The notes below the pieces were generated by a model. That model saw only the letters and a list, made by a program, of their open reading frames with translations, was not told the DNA's origin and ran no database searches. Position numbers and translations under genes: made by a program. A stretch of DNA of 64,000 bases, from the NCBI RefSeq assembly GCF_009695765.1, contig NZ_VUNI01000014.1, forward strand, positions 1-64,000, in the 5' to 3' direction. Below are positions 52,052 through 60,331 of this stretch, in pieces. Source of the stretch: Roseburia porci. Lineage in GTDB: Bacteria > Bacillota > Clostridia > Lachnospirales > Lachnospiraceae. Position 1 is the stretch's first letter; every line of letters starts with the position of its first letter.

Positions 52052-53410
52052 ATGACAAACAATCACACATTTATCTTATCTGGCAGATATCAGATCATCC
52101 GGAGCCTTGGCACCGGACAGACAAGTACCGTTTATCTGGCCAGACATCTATCACTGGATGCGGAACGCGCCATCAAGGTTATCCCCAAGACCGGAGCAAG
52201 TCCCGTTTCCGTACTTACGGAAGCACAGCTTCTGAAATCTTTGAATCACCCAGGAATTCCCATGATATTTGATATTGAAGAAGACGATAGCAATTACTAT
52301 CTCGTGGAAGAATATATACAGGGTGAATCATTAGAAGCCTATCTGCTTCATCACAAGTTTATTTCCTCAGATTTATTTTTATCATTTTGTGAACAGCTTT
52401 GCGATATTTTCAGATATCTGCATTCTTTACATCCAACTCCGATTCTCTATCAGGATCTGAAACCGGAACATATTATAGTATGTGGAACACAGCTGAAATT
52501 AATTGACTTTGGTGTCACATGGAATACTGGCAGTTCAGGAAATAACTTCAAACGTTTTGGGAATGCTGAATTTTCCGCACCGGAAGTTCGGTCAGGTGAA
52601 ATTCCTTCGATTACCTCAGATATTTACAGTCTTGGAAAAATTATACAATTTCTGGCAGGTTCTCAAAGCTTTCATAATTCCCGGAATATCCGACATATTA
52701 TCCAAAAAGCAACTTCGCCGGAACCGGATCATCGATATGAAACGGTGGATGATCTCATTCTGGCACTTCAGACAGCATTACAGCAAAAGCGTCAGCCACA
52801 TCTCTTCGAAACTATCGCAATCGTCGGAAGCTGCAAAGGCAGCGGATGTACTCATCTTGCAATATCTCTCGTTTCCACTTTAAACGAGCTCGGACAATGC
52901 ACATTTTATCACGAACGTAATTCATCGGATCATGTGCGCCAGCTGCTCCGCCATCAGCGGAACTGGAAGGAAAAAGACGGATATTACATTTTGAAAAGCT
53001 GGATGGGATTTCCATTTTACGGTCCAGGCATCGAGATTCCAAAAACCGGGCCGGCGCTGCACATTTATGATTTCGGAGCAGATTATACCAAAGAGGCTCT
53101 GTCCGATGCGGATCTGATCCTGCTCCTGTGTGCAGATGCACCCTGGCATTGGAATGATGCTCTCCGGAAAGCGGATCTTTTACAGCTTTACCAGGATCGT
53201 GTACGTTTTGTCTGCAATCCCGGAAGTCAGGTTTCTTCCCGGTTTTATGCAAAACAGTTTCACGCACCGGTGTACTCCTATTTTTATGATCCCGATCCAT
53301 TTCAGGTAACCCGGGAAAAAAGAGACTTTGCACTCCGGCTTTTGTCCGAGAAAGGAAGGGCTTATCCATTTTCAGATCTATTTCATCCATTTCCGCACCG
53401 AAATGTATAG
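52052..53410 (+). CDS. Serine/threonine kinase fused to a P-loop (MinD/CpaE-like) domain
   Basis: A 452-residue fusion. Residues 10-245 are an eukaryotic-like Ser/Thr kinase: Gly-rich loop LGTGQTSTVYLA (about 19-30), Lys42 (AIKVI), catalytic ILYQDLKPEH with Asp135, and IDFG at 151-154. HRD is replaced by YQD, and the Asn that follows KPE is His140, an atypical metal-binding residue. Residues 255-440 resemble MinD/CpaE ATPases: IAIVGSCKGSGCTHLAISL is a degenerate Walker A. AAAAGGAG precedes the ATG. No membrane segment, so cytosolic. The gene behind it encodes another P-loop protein. Confidence 0.88.
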   Translation: MTNNHTFILSGRYQIIRSLGTGQTSTVYLARHLSLDAERAIKVIPKTGASPVSVLTEAQLLKSLNHPGIPMIFDIEEDDSNYYLVEEYIQGESLEAYLLHHKFISSDLFLSFCEQLCDIFRYLHSLHPTPILYQDLKPEHIIVCGTQLKLIDFGVTWNTGSSGNNFKRFGNAEFSAPEVRSGEIPSITSDIYSLGKIIQFLAGSQSFHNSRNIRHIIQKATSPEPDHRYETVDDLILALQTALQQKRQPHLFETIAIVGSCKGSGCTHLAISLVSTLNELGQCTFYHERNSSDHVRQLLRHQRNWKEKDGYYILKSWMGFPFYGPGIEIPKTGPALHIYDFGADYTKEALSDADLILLLCADAPWHWNDALRKADLLQLYQDRVRFVCNPGSQVSSRFYAKQFHAPVYSYFYDPDPFQVTREKRDFALRLLSEKGRAYPFSDLFHPFPHRNV

Positions 53411-53958
53411 CCGTCTGTGGCATACAGCATCATGTTGGTACGACTACAATCAGTCTTGCACTCTCTAATTATTTATGCAGCAAAGAGAATCTTAGAACCG
53501 CATATGTGGAACTAAATGCATCCGATCAGATCCTTGGGCTCACTTCTGGGAAAACATCAGGTATTTTTACATACATGGGGATTGATTTTTTCCCGAATGC
53601 CACTCTTCGCGATCTTGATCAGATCCGTCTTCTGCATTATGATTACCTGATATCTGACTTTGGGGTTTTTACACCGGATGTTTTGTCGGGATCTGTGCAT
53701 TCGTCTGCCTGCATGATCGTCGGGTCGGTAAGTCAATGGAATACCAGACGATACGGGTCTTTCATTATGTCACTTGAAAAACAGAGAATATATCAGGAAC
53801 CTATTATTTTTCTGGATAATCTGGGCAGCAAAAAAGAATCCAAAACCATGAAACGCCTGTATCATACCGATGTGATCCCATTTCCTTATCTCACAAATCC
53901 GTTTCAGCTTACCTTCGATGATTTGGAAATTTTTAAAAGGCTGTTGGGAAAAATATAA
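53368..53958 (+). CDS. P-loop ParA-like protein without canonical start codon
   Basis: The frame is open from 53290 and reads ...SAPKCIAVCGIQHHVGTTTI SLALSNYL..., a deviant Walker A (GIQHHVGTTT), with a ParA/MinD-like core after it. The frame has no ATG, TTG or GTG before 53506, and the GTG at 53506 would remove the P-loop. A GAGAAAGGAAGGG ribosome binding site precedes ATT at 53368, a rare start codon. It overlaps the kinase gene by 43 bases, so coupled translation is possible. Start is uncertain. Confidence 0.55.
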   Translation: MFRSISSISAPKCIAVCGIQHHVGTTTISLALSNYLCSKENLRTAYVELNASDQILGLTSGKTSGIFTYMGIDFFPNATLRDLDQIRLLHYDYLISDFGVFTPDVLSGSVHSSACMIVGSVSQWNTRRYGSFIMSLEKQRIYQEPIIFLDNLGSKKESKTMKRLYHTDVIPFPYLTNPFQLTFDDLEIFKRLLGKI

Positions 53959-53999
53959 TATACCACGAACAACATTTTCCGGCAGACAGGAACCTGCTT

Positions 54000-54206
54000 A
54001 TGACCAATATCTACGATCAGCTGCTTGTGGAATACAAGCCAGTAAATCATCAGGGAGCTGTGATATGGCTCCGCGATGATCCAACCGATACCTCGGGATA
54101 CCGTTTCTTATTTATACGGGAGGTATCTGATTACAATCATACCAATAGAAAGGATGGTGGTCTTCAAATTCCATATATCCTGCCACAAAAAGCAGGAATT
54201 TTGTAA
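54000..54206 (+). CDS. Small ORF, doubtful (68 aa)
   Basis: An ORF of 68 codons, MTNIYDQLLVEYKPVNHQG..., lies in the about 440-base gap behind the P-loop gene, with ACAGGAACC before it. No family recognised. Codon use is plausible, but it could be a gene fragment. Confidence 0.3.
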   Translation: MTNIYDQLLVEYKPVNHQGAVIWLRDDPTDTSGYRFLFIREVSDYNHTNRKDGGLQIPYILPQKAGIL

Positions 54207-54298
54207 ACATCAACTATTAAATTTATAAATTGTAGGGAAAAGGAAAGAGTCTCAACGTCTTTTCATAATCCGCAGATTCAATCAGAAAAAAGATCAGT

Positions 54299-54328
54299 AG
54301 AGGTCATCTTCGGGAACAGATGACCTCT
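54299..54328 (+). terminator. Intrinsic terminator after the kinase/P-loop genes
   Basis: AGAGGTCATCT pairs with AGATGACCTCT, then ATTTGTGTTTTT. Apart from this, the doubtful ORF and a weak promoter-like TTGTGT-N18-TATAAT at 54331-54360, I see nothing in 53959-54401. Confidence 0.85.
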
Positions 54329-54401
54329 ATTTGTGTTTTTATTCCTTTTCATGGTATAATCGAATATACATAATAATCGAACGACAAAGAAAGGAATTCA
54401 C

Positions 54402-56144
54402 ATGAAGAAAAAGGTATATCCGTTAATTGCAGTCCTTGGTCTGATTCTGATCATCATTGCAATTATGTTTCTCTCGCAACTTATTCAGAAATATACTCCG
54501 ACCAAAACTCGTCAGGATCTTTCCGAGCACTACAATGTAACTGCCGATGACCAGGTCGCTATCATATTAAATAATGAACTTGTCGAACCACAGGCTAAGA
54601 TTATCGATGGGAACCTCTACCTGGATTACAATTTCGTCCACGACATGATCAACCAGCGTTTTTACTGGGATTCCAATGAAAATATTTTATTATACACCAC
54701 AGCTACCGATCTGATCAGTGCACAGGCCGACAGCACCAGCTATCTTATCACAAAATCTTCCAACGATTATGGAAAACCAATCGTGAAGGCATCTTCAGAT
54801 TCTGCATACATTGACATCGACTTTGTAAAAATGTATTCGGATTTCAGCTATGAATATTTTGAATCGCCTTCCCGTCTTGTCGTGACAAACCAGTATGGGG
54901 AAGTCACTTATGCAAATGCCAGAAAGAATACTGAGATCCGTGTTCTCGGCGGTATCAAAAGCCCGATTCTTGCAGATATTGCAAAAGGCGACAAACTGAC
55001 CGTGATCGCACCGGATACAAAATGGACCGAAGTTATGACTTCCGACGGTATTATCGGATACATTCGTTCCAAAGCTCTTTCCGCGACTTCTACCGAAACA
55101 ACAACGAGTGATTTTACGGAAGAAGCACATGCTCATATCCGGAAAGATTTCAAGATCAACATGGCATGGCATCAGGTAACAAATGCCACCGCCAATTCCG
55201 ATATTGCCAATGTTCTTGGCAGTACCAAAGGCTTAAACGTAATCTCTCCGACCTGGTTCTACCTGAATGACAACAATGGCGGACTGGAAGACCTTGCAAG
55301 TTCTTCTTATGTCACCTATTGTCATCAGCATAATGTAGAAGTCTGGGCTCTGGTAAGTAACCTTGAAAAGAAAGATGTGGACAGCACTTATGTGCTGACA
55401 CACACTTCCGCCCGTCAGAATCTGGTCAACCAGATCGTTTCTGCAGCAATCCAGTATAATCTGGACGGAATCAACCTTGACTTCGAAGCACTCGACGGAG
55501 CTTCTGTCGGTGATGGTTTTATCCAGCTTGTACGTGAACTTTCCTTAAAATGTGCGAATAACGGAATTGTTCTTTCTGTTGATAACTACTCACCATATTC
55601 CTTTAACGCATTTTACAATCGTTCCGAGCAGGCCGCTTTTGCAGATTATGTCGTACTGATGGGGTATGATCAGCATTATGCCGGTTCCGAGGAAGCAGGA
55701 TCTGTCGCTGCCCTTGACTGGGTAAAAGAAGGCGTTTCCAATACGCTTGCAGAAGTACCTGCGGATCAGCTCATCCTCGGCATGCCATTCTACACACGTG
55801 TATGGAGCGAAACACCGACCAACAGTGATGCTGTTTCTGAAGGAGATGGTGCAACGGACACCGAACTTCTCTACCAGCTCGATTCCTACGCCTGTGGCAT
55901 GAAAGAAGCCGAAAAGCTTGTATCCGCCAACGGTGCCGAAAAACAGTGGCTGGATGACTGCGGTCAGAACTATGTCGAATACACAAACGATGGTGTGATT
56001 TATAAGATCTGGCTCGAAGATGCCGCTTCCATCGAGAAAAAGCTCTCCGTTGTGACCGATAACAACCTCGCAGGTGCATCTTTCTGGAAGCTTGGATTTG
56101 AGACCAGCGATATCTGGGATACGGTAATTAAATATATCAATTAA
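54402..56144 (+). CDS. GH18 glycosyl hydrolase with SH3 domain
   Basis: A 580-residue exported protein. N-terminal membrane anchor (about 5-28), copper-amine-oxidase-N-like region (about 45-165), SH3 module (about 180-230), then a GH18 TIM barrel (about 250-580). The catalytic DxxDxDxE motif reads DGINLDFEALDG with Glu as acid. Similar to YaaH/spore-germination chitinase-like proteins that cut peptidoglycan. AAAGGAATTCAC precedes the ATG. Confidence 0.92.
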   Translation: MKKKVYPLIAVLGLILIIIAIMFLSQLIQKYTPTKTRQDLSEHYNVTADDQVAIILNNELVEPQAKIIDGNLYLDYNFVHDMINQRFYWDSNENILLYTTATDLISAQADSTSYLITKSSNDYGKPIVKASSDSAYIDIDFVKMYSDFSYEYFESPSRLVVTNQYGEVTYANARKNTEIRVLGGIKSPILADIAKGDKLTVIAPDTKWTEVMTSDGIIGYIRSKALSATSTETTTSDFTEEAHAHIRKDFKINMAWHQVTNATANSDIANVLGSTKGLNVISPTWFYLNDNNGGLEDLASSSYVTYCHQHNVEVWALVSNLEKKDVDSTYVLTHTSARQNLVNQIVSAAIQYNLDGINLDFEALDGASVGDGFIQLVRELSLKCANNGIVLSVDNYSPYSFNAFYNRSEQAAFADYVVLMGYDQHYAGSEEAGSVAALDWVKEGVSNTLAEVPADQLILGMPFYTRVWSETPTNSDAVSEGDGATDTELLYQLDSYACGMKEAEKLVSANGAEKQWLDDCGQNYVEYTNDGVIYKIWLEDAASIEKKLSVVTDNNLAGASFWKLGFETSDIWDTVIKYIN

Positions 56145-56160
56145 AGAAAACTGTACTGAA

Positions 56161-56227
56161 TCGAATCTTTTTTTCATATGTTAAACAGAGAGTGAAAAAG
56201 GACCTCTAATATGAAAAAAAGATTCGA
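56161..56227 (+). promoter_or_regulatory. Inverted repeat masking the amidase start codon
   Basis: TCGAATCTTTTTTTCATAT (56161-56179) is perfectly complementary to the 19 bases at 56209-56227, which include the amidase ATG. The hairpin would hold the start codon in a stem, and TTTTTT follows the 3' arm, so it could act as either a translational switch or a terminator. Confidence 0.65.
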
Positions 56228-56972
56228 ATTTTTTATGGTTTTCTGCCTTTTTGTCACATCTTTTGTCCTTGCCCGAAGAGGTGCTGCTCTTGTCCAGAGC
56301 AAAAAAGCGGAAACTTCAAAGCTTTGCGTTGTGATTGATGCCGGTCACGGAGACAACGACCCCGGGAAGATCGGTGTCAATGATGCCCTGGAAAAGGATG
56401 TCAATCTTTCTCTTGCATTAAAGCTCAAACCTCTTTTCGAAAACAAGAAGATCCAGGTAATTCTTACACGCGATTCCGACCAGACACTTGCAGACAGTTC
56501 TGCCACGAATAAAAAAATAGACGATATGCAAAAAAGAGTAAAGCTGATTGCGGATTCCAAAGCAGTCTTTACCATCAGTCTTCACCAGAACAGTTACCCT
56601 GACAGCTCAGTTTCCGGCCCTCAGGTATTCTACTACAGTCAGTCCCCGGATGGCGAGGCGCTTGCCTCCCATATTCAGGACAGTCTGAATGAGCAGCTGT
56701 CGCCAGCTTCTCCAAGGTCTGTAAAATCCAATGATAATTACTATCTTTTGAAAAAAACACCCACACCTACGGTTATCGTAGAGTGTGGGTTTTTAAGTAA
56801 TCCCGATGAAGCTGCCCGCCTGATCGACGAGGATTACCAGAATAAACTGGTCCGCGCCATCTATCTTGGTGCGATTTCGTATCTGTCGGAAGCAGATTCT
56901 ATATCCGAAGAAGATCCCGTGTCAGATGAAAATGCCGGATCTGAGGAAGTTCTATCCTCAGAAACCCGCTAG
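56211..56972 (+). CDS. N-acetylmuramoyl-L-alanine amidase (Amidase_3)
   Basis: A 253-residue secreted zinc amidase. Signal peptide MKKRFEFFMVFCLFVTSFVLA; zinc ligands in VVIDAGHGDNDPG (His), EKDVNLS (Glu) and SLHQNSY (His); catalytic Glu in VECGFLSNPDEA. It cleaves MurNAc-L-Ala. Acidic C-terminal tail. The start codon lies in an inverted repeat; AAAAAGGACC precedes it. Confidence 0.93.
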   Translation: MKKRFEFFMVFCLFVTSFVLARRGAALVQSKKAETSKLCVVIDAGHGDNDPGKIGVNDALEKDVNLSLALKLKPLFENKKIQVILTRDSDQTLADSSATNKKIDDMQKRVKLIADSKAVFTISLHQNSYPDSSVSGPQVFYYSQSPDGEALASHIQDSLNEQLSPASPRSVKSNDNYYLLKKTPTPTVIVECGFLSNPDEAARLIDEDYQNKLVRAIYLGAISYLSEADSISEEDPVSDENAGSEEVLSSETR

Positions 56973-59900
56973 AATCCACCATCCGTTAATTCTTTTACGG
57001 TCGACAGAAAGCTTTCTGCAATATGATAGAGTCTGCGTGTCTGAACCGGTGATTTTGTCTCCGTGGTCTCTGTCGTATGACGATAATTAGATAGATCCAG
57101 ATCTTTTACATAGGCAACTGAGATGTCCACAGCCTCATTGCTGTCTTCACCAAGAGCTTCTGCGAACAGTCCCATGTGATCGGCCAGAAGTTCTCTTGTG
57201 TCTGGATCATCCGTAGCAATCATTCCGGAGATTCCATTTTCTTTCGCCTGGAAAGATGCTGCGACTTTTCCCATCATCTCTCCACGGAACATAATGTCTA
57301 CAAATCCCTGATCCTTCGTTCCACGGACGATCTTTAAGGATACTCCGGTGATCGAATCGCCGGTCTGCATCGGTATCATATAATTTTCTTCCTTTGCCTG
57401 CTTTGCGCAAAGTGCAAACTGTGTGCTCATTAAACGGAGTTCTTTCAGATCCAGTGCGGAAACCTGATCATTTTCGATAATCATCGTCTTCATAACGTTT
57501 TCCGCAACTTCTGCAAGCGTCTCCTGTGCATCTGCCAGTTCCTGCGGATTCTCGACTGCCTCTGCAAAGTTCTCAAGAACCTTTTCTTTGAGGTCTTCGA
57601 CTTTTTCTTCTTTTCCGTCACCGGAGCTTCGGAACAGATCACGGAACATCTGATTCTGATCCATGGTCATCCGCTGATATGCCATGACATTCGTCATGGT
57701 ATTTGGAATGTCATATTGATCCAGTATCTCATAGATCTGCTCCGGAACTTCTACGGTTTTTTCATATTCCGCAAGCATTTCTTTTGCATATGCGTCTTCT
57801 GCCTGCTCTTCCTGTGGATCTTCAAGTGCCTTTTGTAAAGCTTCCTTCATCTGATCCGGGGTCATATCTTCCCAGCCTTTCATCGTCTCGGAGGAAAGTG
57901 CGATTGGAGACAGGTTTTCTTTGATATCCTTGATGCAGTAACTCTGATATGCCGTCTCAATCTGCTCATCGATTGCCATTCCTGTGCGGCTTCCCGAAAC
58001 TCCATCGAATTCATCATCCACCGTGTAGTCCATGTTATTTTTGTGATGCGTCCGAACCGCAGAAAGCAGATTGCGCATACTCAGATCTGCCCCCTGTCCG
58101 ATCAGCGCGCCGATTACAGCGCCATCTGTCTGGTCAACCTGATTGATCAGGCGGTAAATTCCAATGTACGATGTCCGTTCTTCCTCTGTGATTGCATTTT
58201 TCTTCTCCAGTTTCCAGAGATATTTGCTAAAACGTTCGTGATCTTCATAGCCCAGATCTGTACGGATATCTTCCGCTGTCTCATTTAACTTGGTCAGATC
58301 CATATCAAGCGGATTGATTCCACGCCGGATCATCTCAAGCGTTACTGCTGGTGACATGCTTGAAAAAGTTCGCTGTACCGTCTCATCAGCCTGTCGTATC
58401 GTCTTGATATTCTCCTCCGTCAGCTCGGTCTGATTGTATGCAAGAATACGGACTGCCCGCTCATTTGCCTCACTGGTGTCCATTCCGAGATCCCTCAGAA
58501 TGTCATCCACATTCTGAAATGCCTTCTGAATGGAATCGCCCCTGTCTTTCCGCGGCGCTGTCCACAACGTCTCATAGGACTGACCTGCATTTTTCAATGC
58601 ACTCTGCAACGCACTTCCTGCTGCGTCAAGACTTCGGATTGTCGGATTTTTAACATTCTCCAGCGTAAGCACATAGGCCGGCTGCATCTTCAGACGTTCG
58701 ATCATGATCGAACTTTCGGTAAGCTGTGCCGCCTTCTCGGACACTTCTACATTCTGTGATTCACCAAGCAGTTGTGCATGATATGCATTTTCCTGTTCTT
58801 TTAACTGGCTGACTAATTCCTCAAGCGGAGCCGTATCGATGGAAATTCCCTTTTTTAAAAGTGCATAGTTCGCCTGTGTTGTCATCATAAGGCGTGTCTC
58901 TTCCAGCTGCCGCTTTGCCGTGATAAATGCTGCGTCTGTGGCCTCCTGACCTGTATAGATCACAGAATCTGCCTGTGGCTTTTGCTGTGCATCGGAGGTA
59001 TTGTTTTCGGAATCCGAAGTATTTCTTGTGCTCTGCGCATATCTGAGGTTTGCGATTGTAACCGGAAGATCATGCTTCTGGCAAAAACGTATGTCATCAT
59101 CATTTGCCTGATCGATTACGTTTTTGGCGTCGTTTGCCTGATCCATCATGGAAAATCCCGGGATCAGATATGCCTGGGATGCGCTTTTTCCTTCTTCAAT
59201 CGCCTGAATTTCTGAATCCAGTATCCAGTCTTTATCTCCTGCAGGATCTGCAAGATTTCCGGAAAGCTCACTCAGCTGCTGCAGATATGTAATATTCTCT
59301 TTTGTGAGTGGAAGATCGTTCGCGATCATCCATTTTCCCAGATTTATGGAATCCGTATCCGGTTCTATTCCCGCATCACTTAATACCTGTCTGATCTGAG
59401 TCTCCAGATCGTCATACTGAGTCGAGGCATCTTCCCTGGAAACCATGCGGGAAGATCCACCACTGTACTGTGCTTTATAAACGTTCTCAATGGTAGGCTC
59501 TTTCTGGTTTCTGACAAGATAGTCCATAGTCTCATCCTGAAGTCCGTCCACCGATGCTGCCTGTGTATATGCGTTCTCGACGTCTTTTACCTGATCCTCG
59601 CCGGATGGAAGATCCGCAGCTTTCAGTTTCTGTACGATGTCCCTGGCTACAGCTGAACTTCCGGTGATTTGCTCGAGTTCATCCATGTCCAGTTCATCCC
59701 CATAAGCAGAAATATCGACCCCCGCTTTCGCCAGTACCGCTTTGATCTTATCGGTCACTGTGATAATGGTATGGCTGTCTGTATCATTTAAGGAAAATCC
59801 TTCCTTCTGAAGTTCCCGGTAATCATCGGCTGAAAGCGTATTGGATAACACAACCATCTCATTTTTATGATTGAGGGAATCCTTCCCCATCTCCTGCTCT

Positions 59901-60139
59901 AATTGCTCGGATACGGTCTTTGTCTCATCCTCTGGTCTTCCGTATGTCGGATTTTTTACCTGGATATTTCCTGCGTCACTGACTTTCGCAGCCTCCTGAC
60001 TTTTGCTGAATATTCCTGCCTGTCCTGCGATTCCTGTTTCCCTGGTCTGCTCTGCAAAATAAGCTGCGATTCCGTTATTTCCAGGATTTCCTGCATTTTT
60101 AACGACCTGATCCATATTGTTTGACTGTTCTATCTTCAT
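56969..60139 (-). CDS. DUF6240 protein, putative FliK-like flagellar hook-length control
   Basis: About 1056 residues, helical, cytosolic, no membrane segments. The N-terminus MKIEQSNNMDQVVKNAGN is polar; the bulk carries repeats of a helical unit (e.g. '...LREAGIDxx...L...' ), and the C-terminus has SLKIVRGTKDQGFVDIMFRGEMMGKVAASF and a helical tail, resembling the Flg_hook/FliK C-terminal domain. The ATG at 60139 has GGGGA before it; a longer in-frame ATG at 60175 lacks a ribosome binding site. Its promoter is sigma-28-type (60227-60253), like flagellin's. It may be a flagellar hook-length or export protein; this is an inference. Confidence 0.72.
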   Translation of the reverse strand: MKIEQSNNMDQVVKNAGNPGNNGIAAYFAEQTRETGIAGQAGIFSKSQEAAKVSDAGNIQVKNPTYGRPEDETKTVSEQLEQEMGKDSLNHKNEMVVLSNTLSADDYRELQKEGFSLNDTDSHTIITVTDKIKAVLAKAGVDISAYGDELDMDELEQITGSSAVARDIVQKLKAADLPSGEDQVKDVENAYTQAASVDGLQDETMDYLVRNQKEPTIENVYKAQYSGGSSRMVSREDASTQYDDLETQIRQVLSDAGIEPDTDSINLGKWMIANDLPLTKENITYLQQLSELSGNLADPAGDKDWILDSEIQAIEEGKSASQAYLIPGFSMMDQANDAKNVIDQANDDDIRFCQKHDLPVTIANLRYAQSTRNTSDSENNTSDAQQKPQADSVIYTGQEATDAAFITAKRQLEETRLMMTTQANYALLKKGISIDTAPLEELVSQLKEQENAYHAQLLGESQNVEVSEKAAQLTESSIMIERLKMQPAYVLTLENVKNPTIRSLDAAGSALQSALKNAGQSYETLWTAPRKDRGDSIQKAFQNVDDILRDLGMDTSEANERAVRILAYNQTELTEENIKTIRQADETVQRTFSSMSPAVTLEMIRRGINPLDMDLTKLNETAEDIRTDLGYEDHERFSKYLWKLEKKNAITEEERTSYIGIYRLINQVDQTDGAVIGALIGQGADLSMRNLLSAVRTHHKNNMDYTVDDEFDGVSGSRTGMAIDEQIETAYQSYCIKDIKENLSPIALSSETMKGWEDMTPDQMKEALQKALEDPQEEQAEDAYAKEMLAEYEKTVEVPEQIYEILDQYDIPNTMTNVMAYQRMTMDQNQMFRDLFRSSGDGKEEKVEDLKEKVLENFAEAVENPQELADAQETLAEVAENVMKTMIIENDQVSALDLKELRLMSTQFALCAKQAKEENYMIPMQTGDSITGVSLKIVRGTKDQGFVDIMFRGEMMGKVAASFQAKENGISGMIATDDPDTRELLADHMGLFAEALGEDSNEAVDISVAYVKDLDLSNYRHTTETTETKSPVQTRRLYHIAESFLSTVKELTDGGF

Positions 60140-60226
60140 ATATTTCCCCACATGTGTCTTTTCTATCGAATCCATTGTTATAACTATTCAGAATCCACCT
60201 TGTGAATCGTTATTCTCTGTTTATAT

Positions 60227-60253
60227 ATATCGGATTTTTTCTAAAATTCCTTA
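60227..60253 (-). promoter_or_regulatory. Sigma-28-type promoter of the DUF6240 gene
   Basis: Minus strand: TAAG, 15-base spacer, TCCGATAT. It matches the flagellin promoter's TAAG-N15 arrangement closely. Confidence 0.7.
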
Positions 60254-60280
60254 CGTTTTCCTGATAACTAAAAAAGAACC

Positions 60281-60313
60281 GCCGCACTGCTGATTTCAAT
60301 CAGCCGGTGCGAC
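60281..60313 (-). terminator. Intrinsic terminator of glgB
   Basis: Minus strand: CGCAC...GGCTGATT pairs with ATCAGC...GTGCG, then TTCTTTTTT. It is about 20 bases after the glgB stop. Confidence 0.82.
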
Positions 60314-60331
60314 AGCCCCTTCATCTGAAAA

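Noticed and set aside
53316-53322. A-rich slippery site for -1 frameshift from kinase into the P-loop gene
   Set aside because: The A-run is in the wrong phase for the A-AAA-AAG heptamer relative to the kinase frame.
54795-55172. Antisense ORF within the GH18 gene
   Set aside because: Shadow of a well-conserved coding gene with catalytic motif on the other strand.
60269-60330. Inverted repeat as a mobile element edge
   Set aside because: Has a T-run on the glgB strand and directly follows its stop, so it is a terminator.
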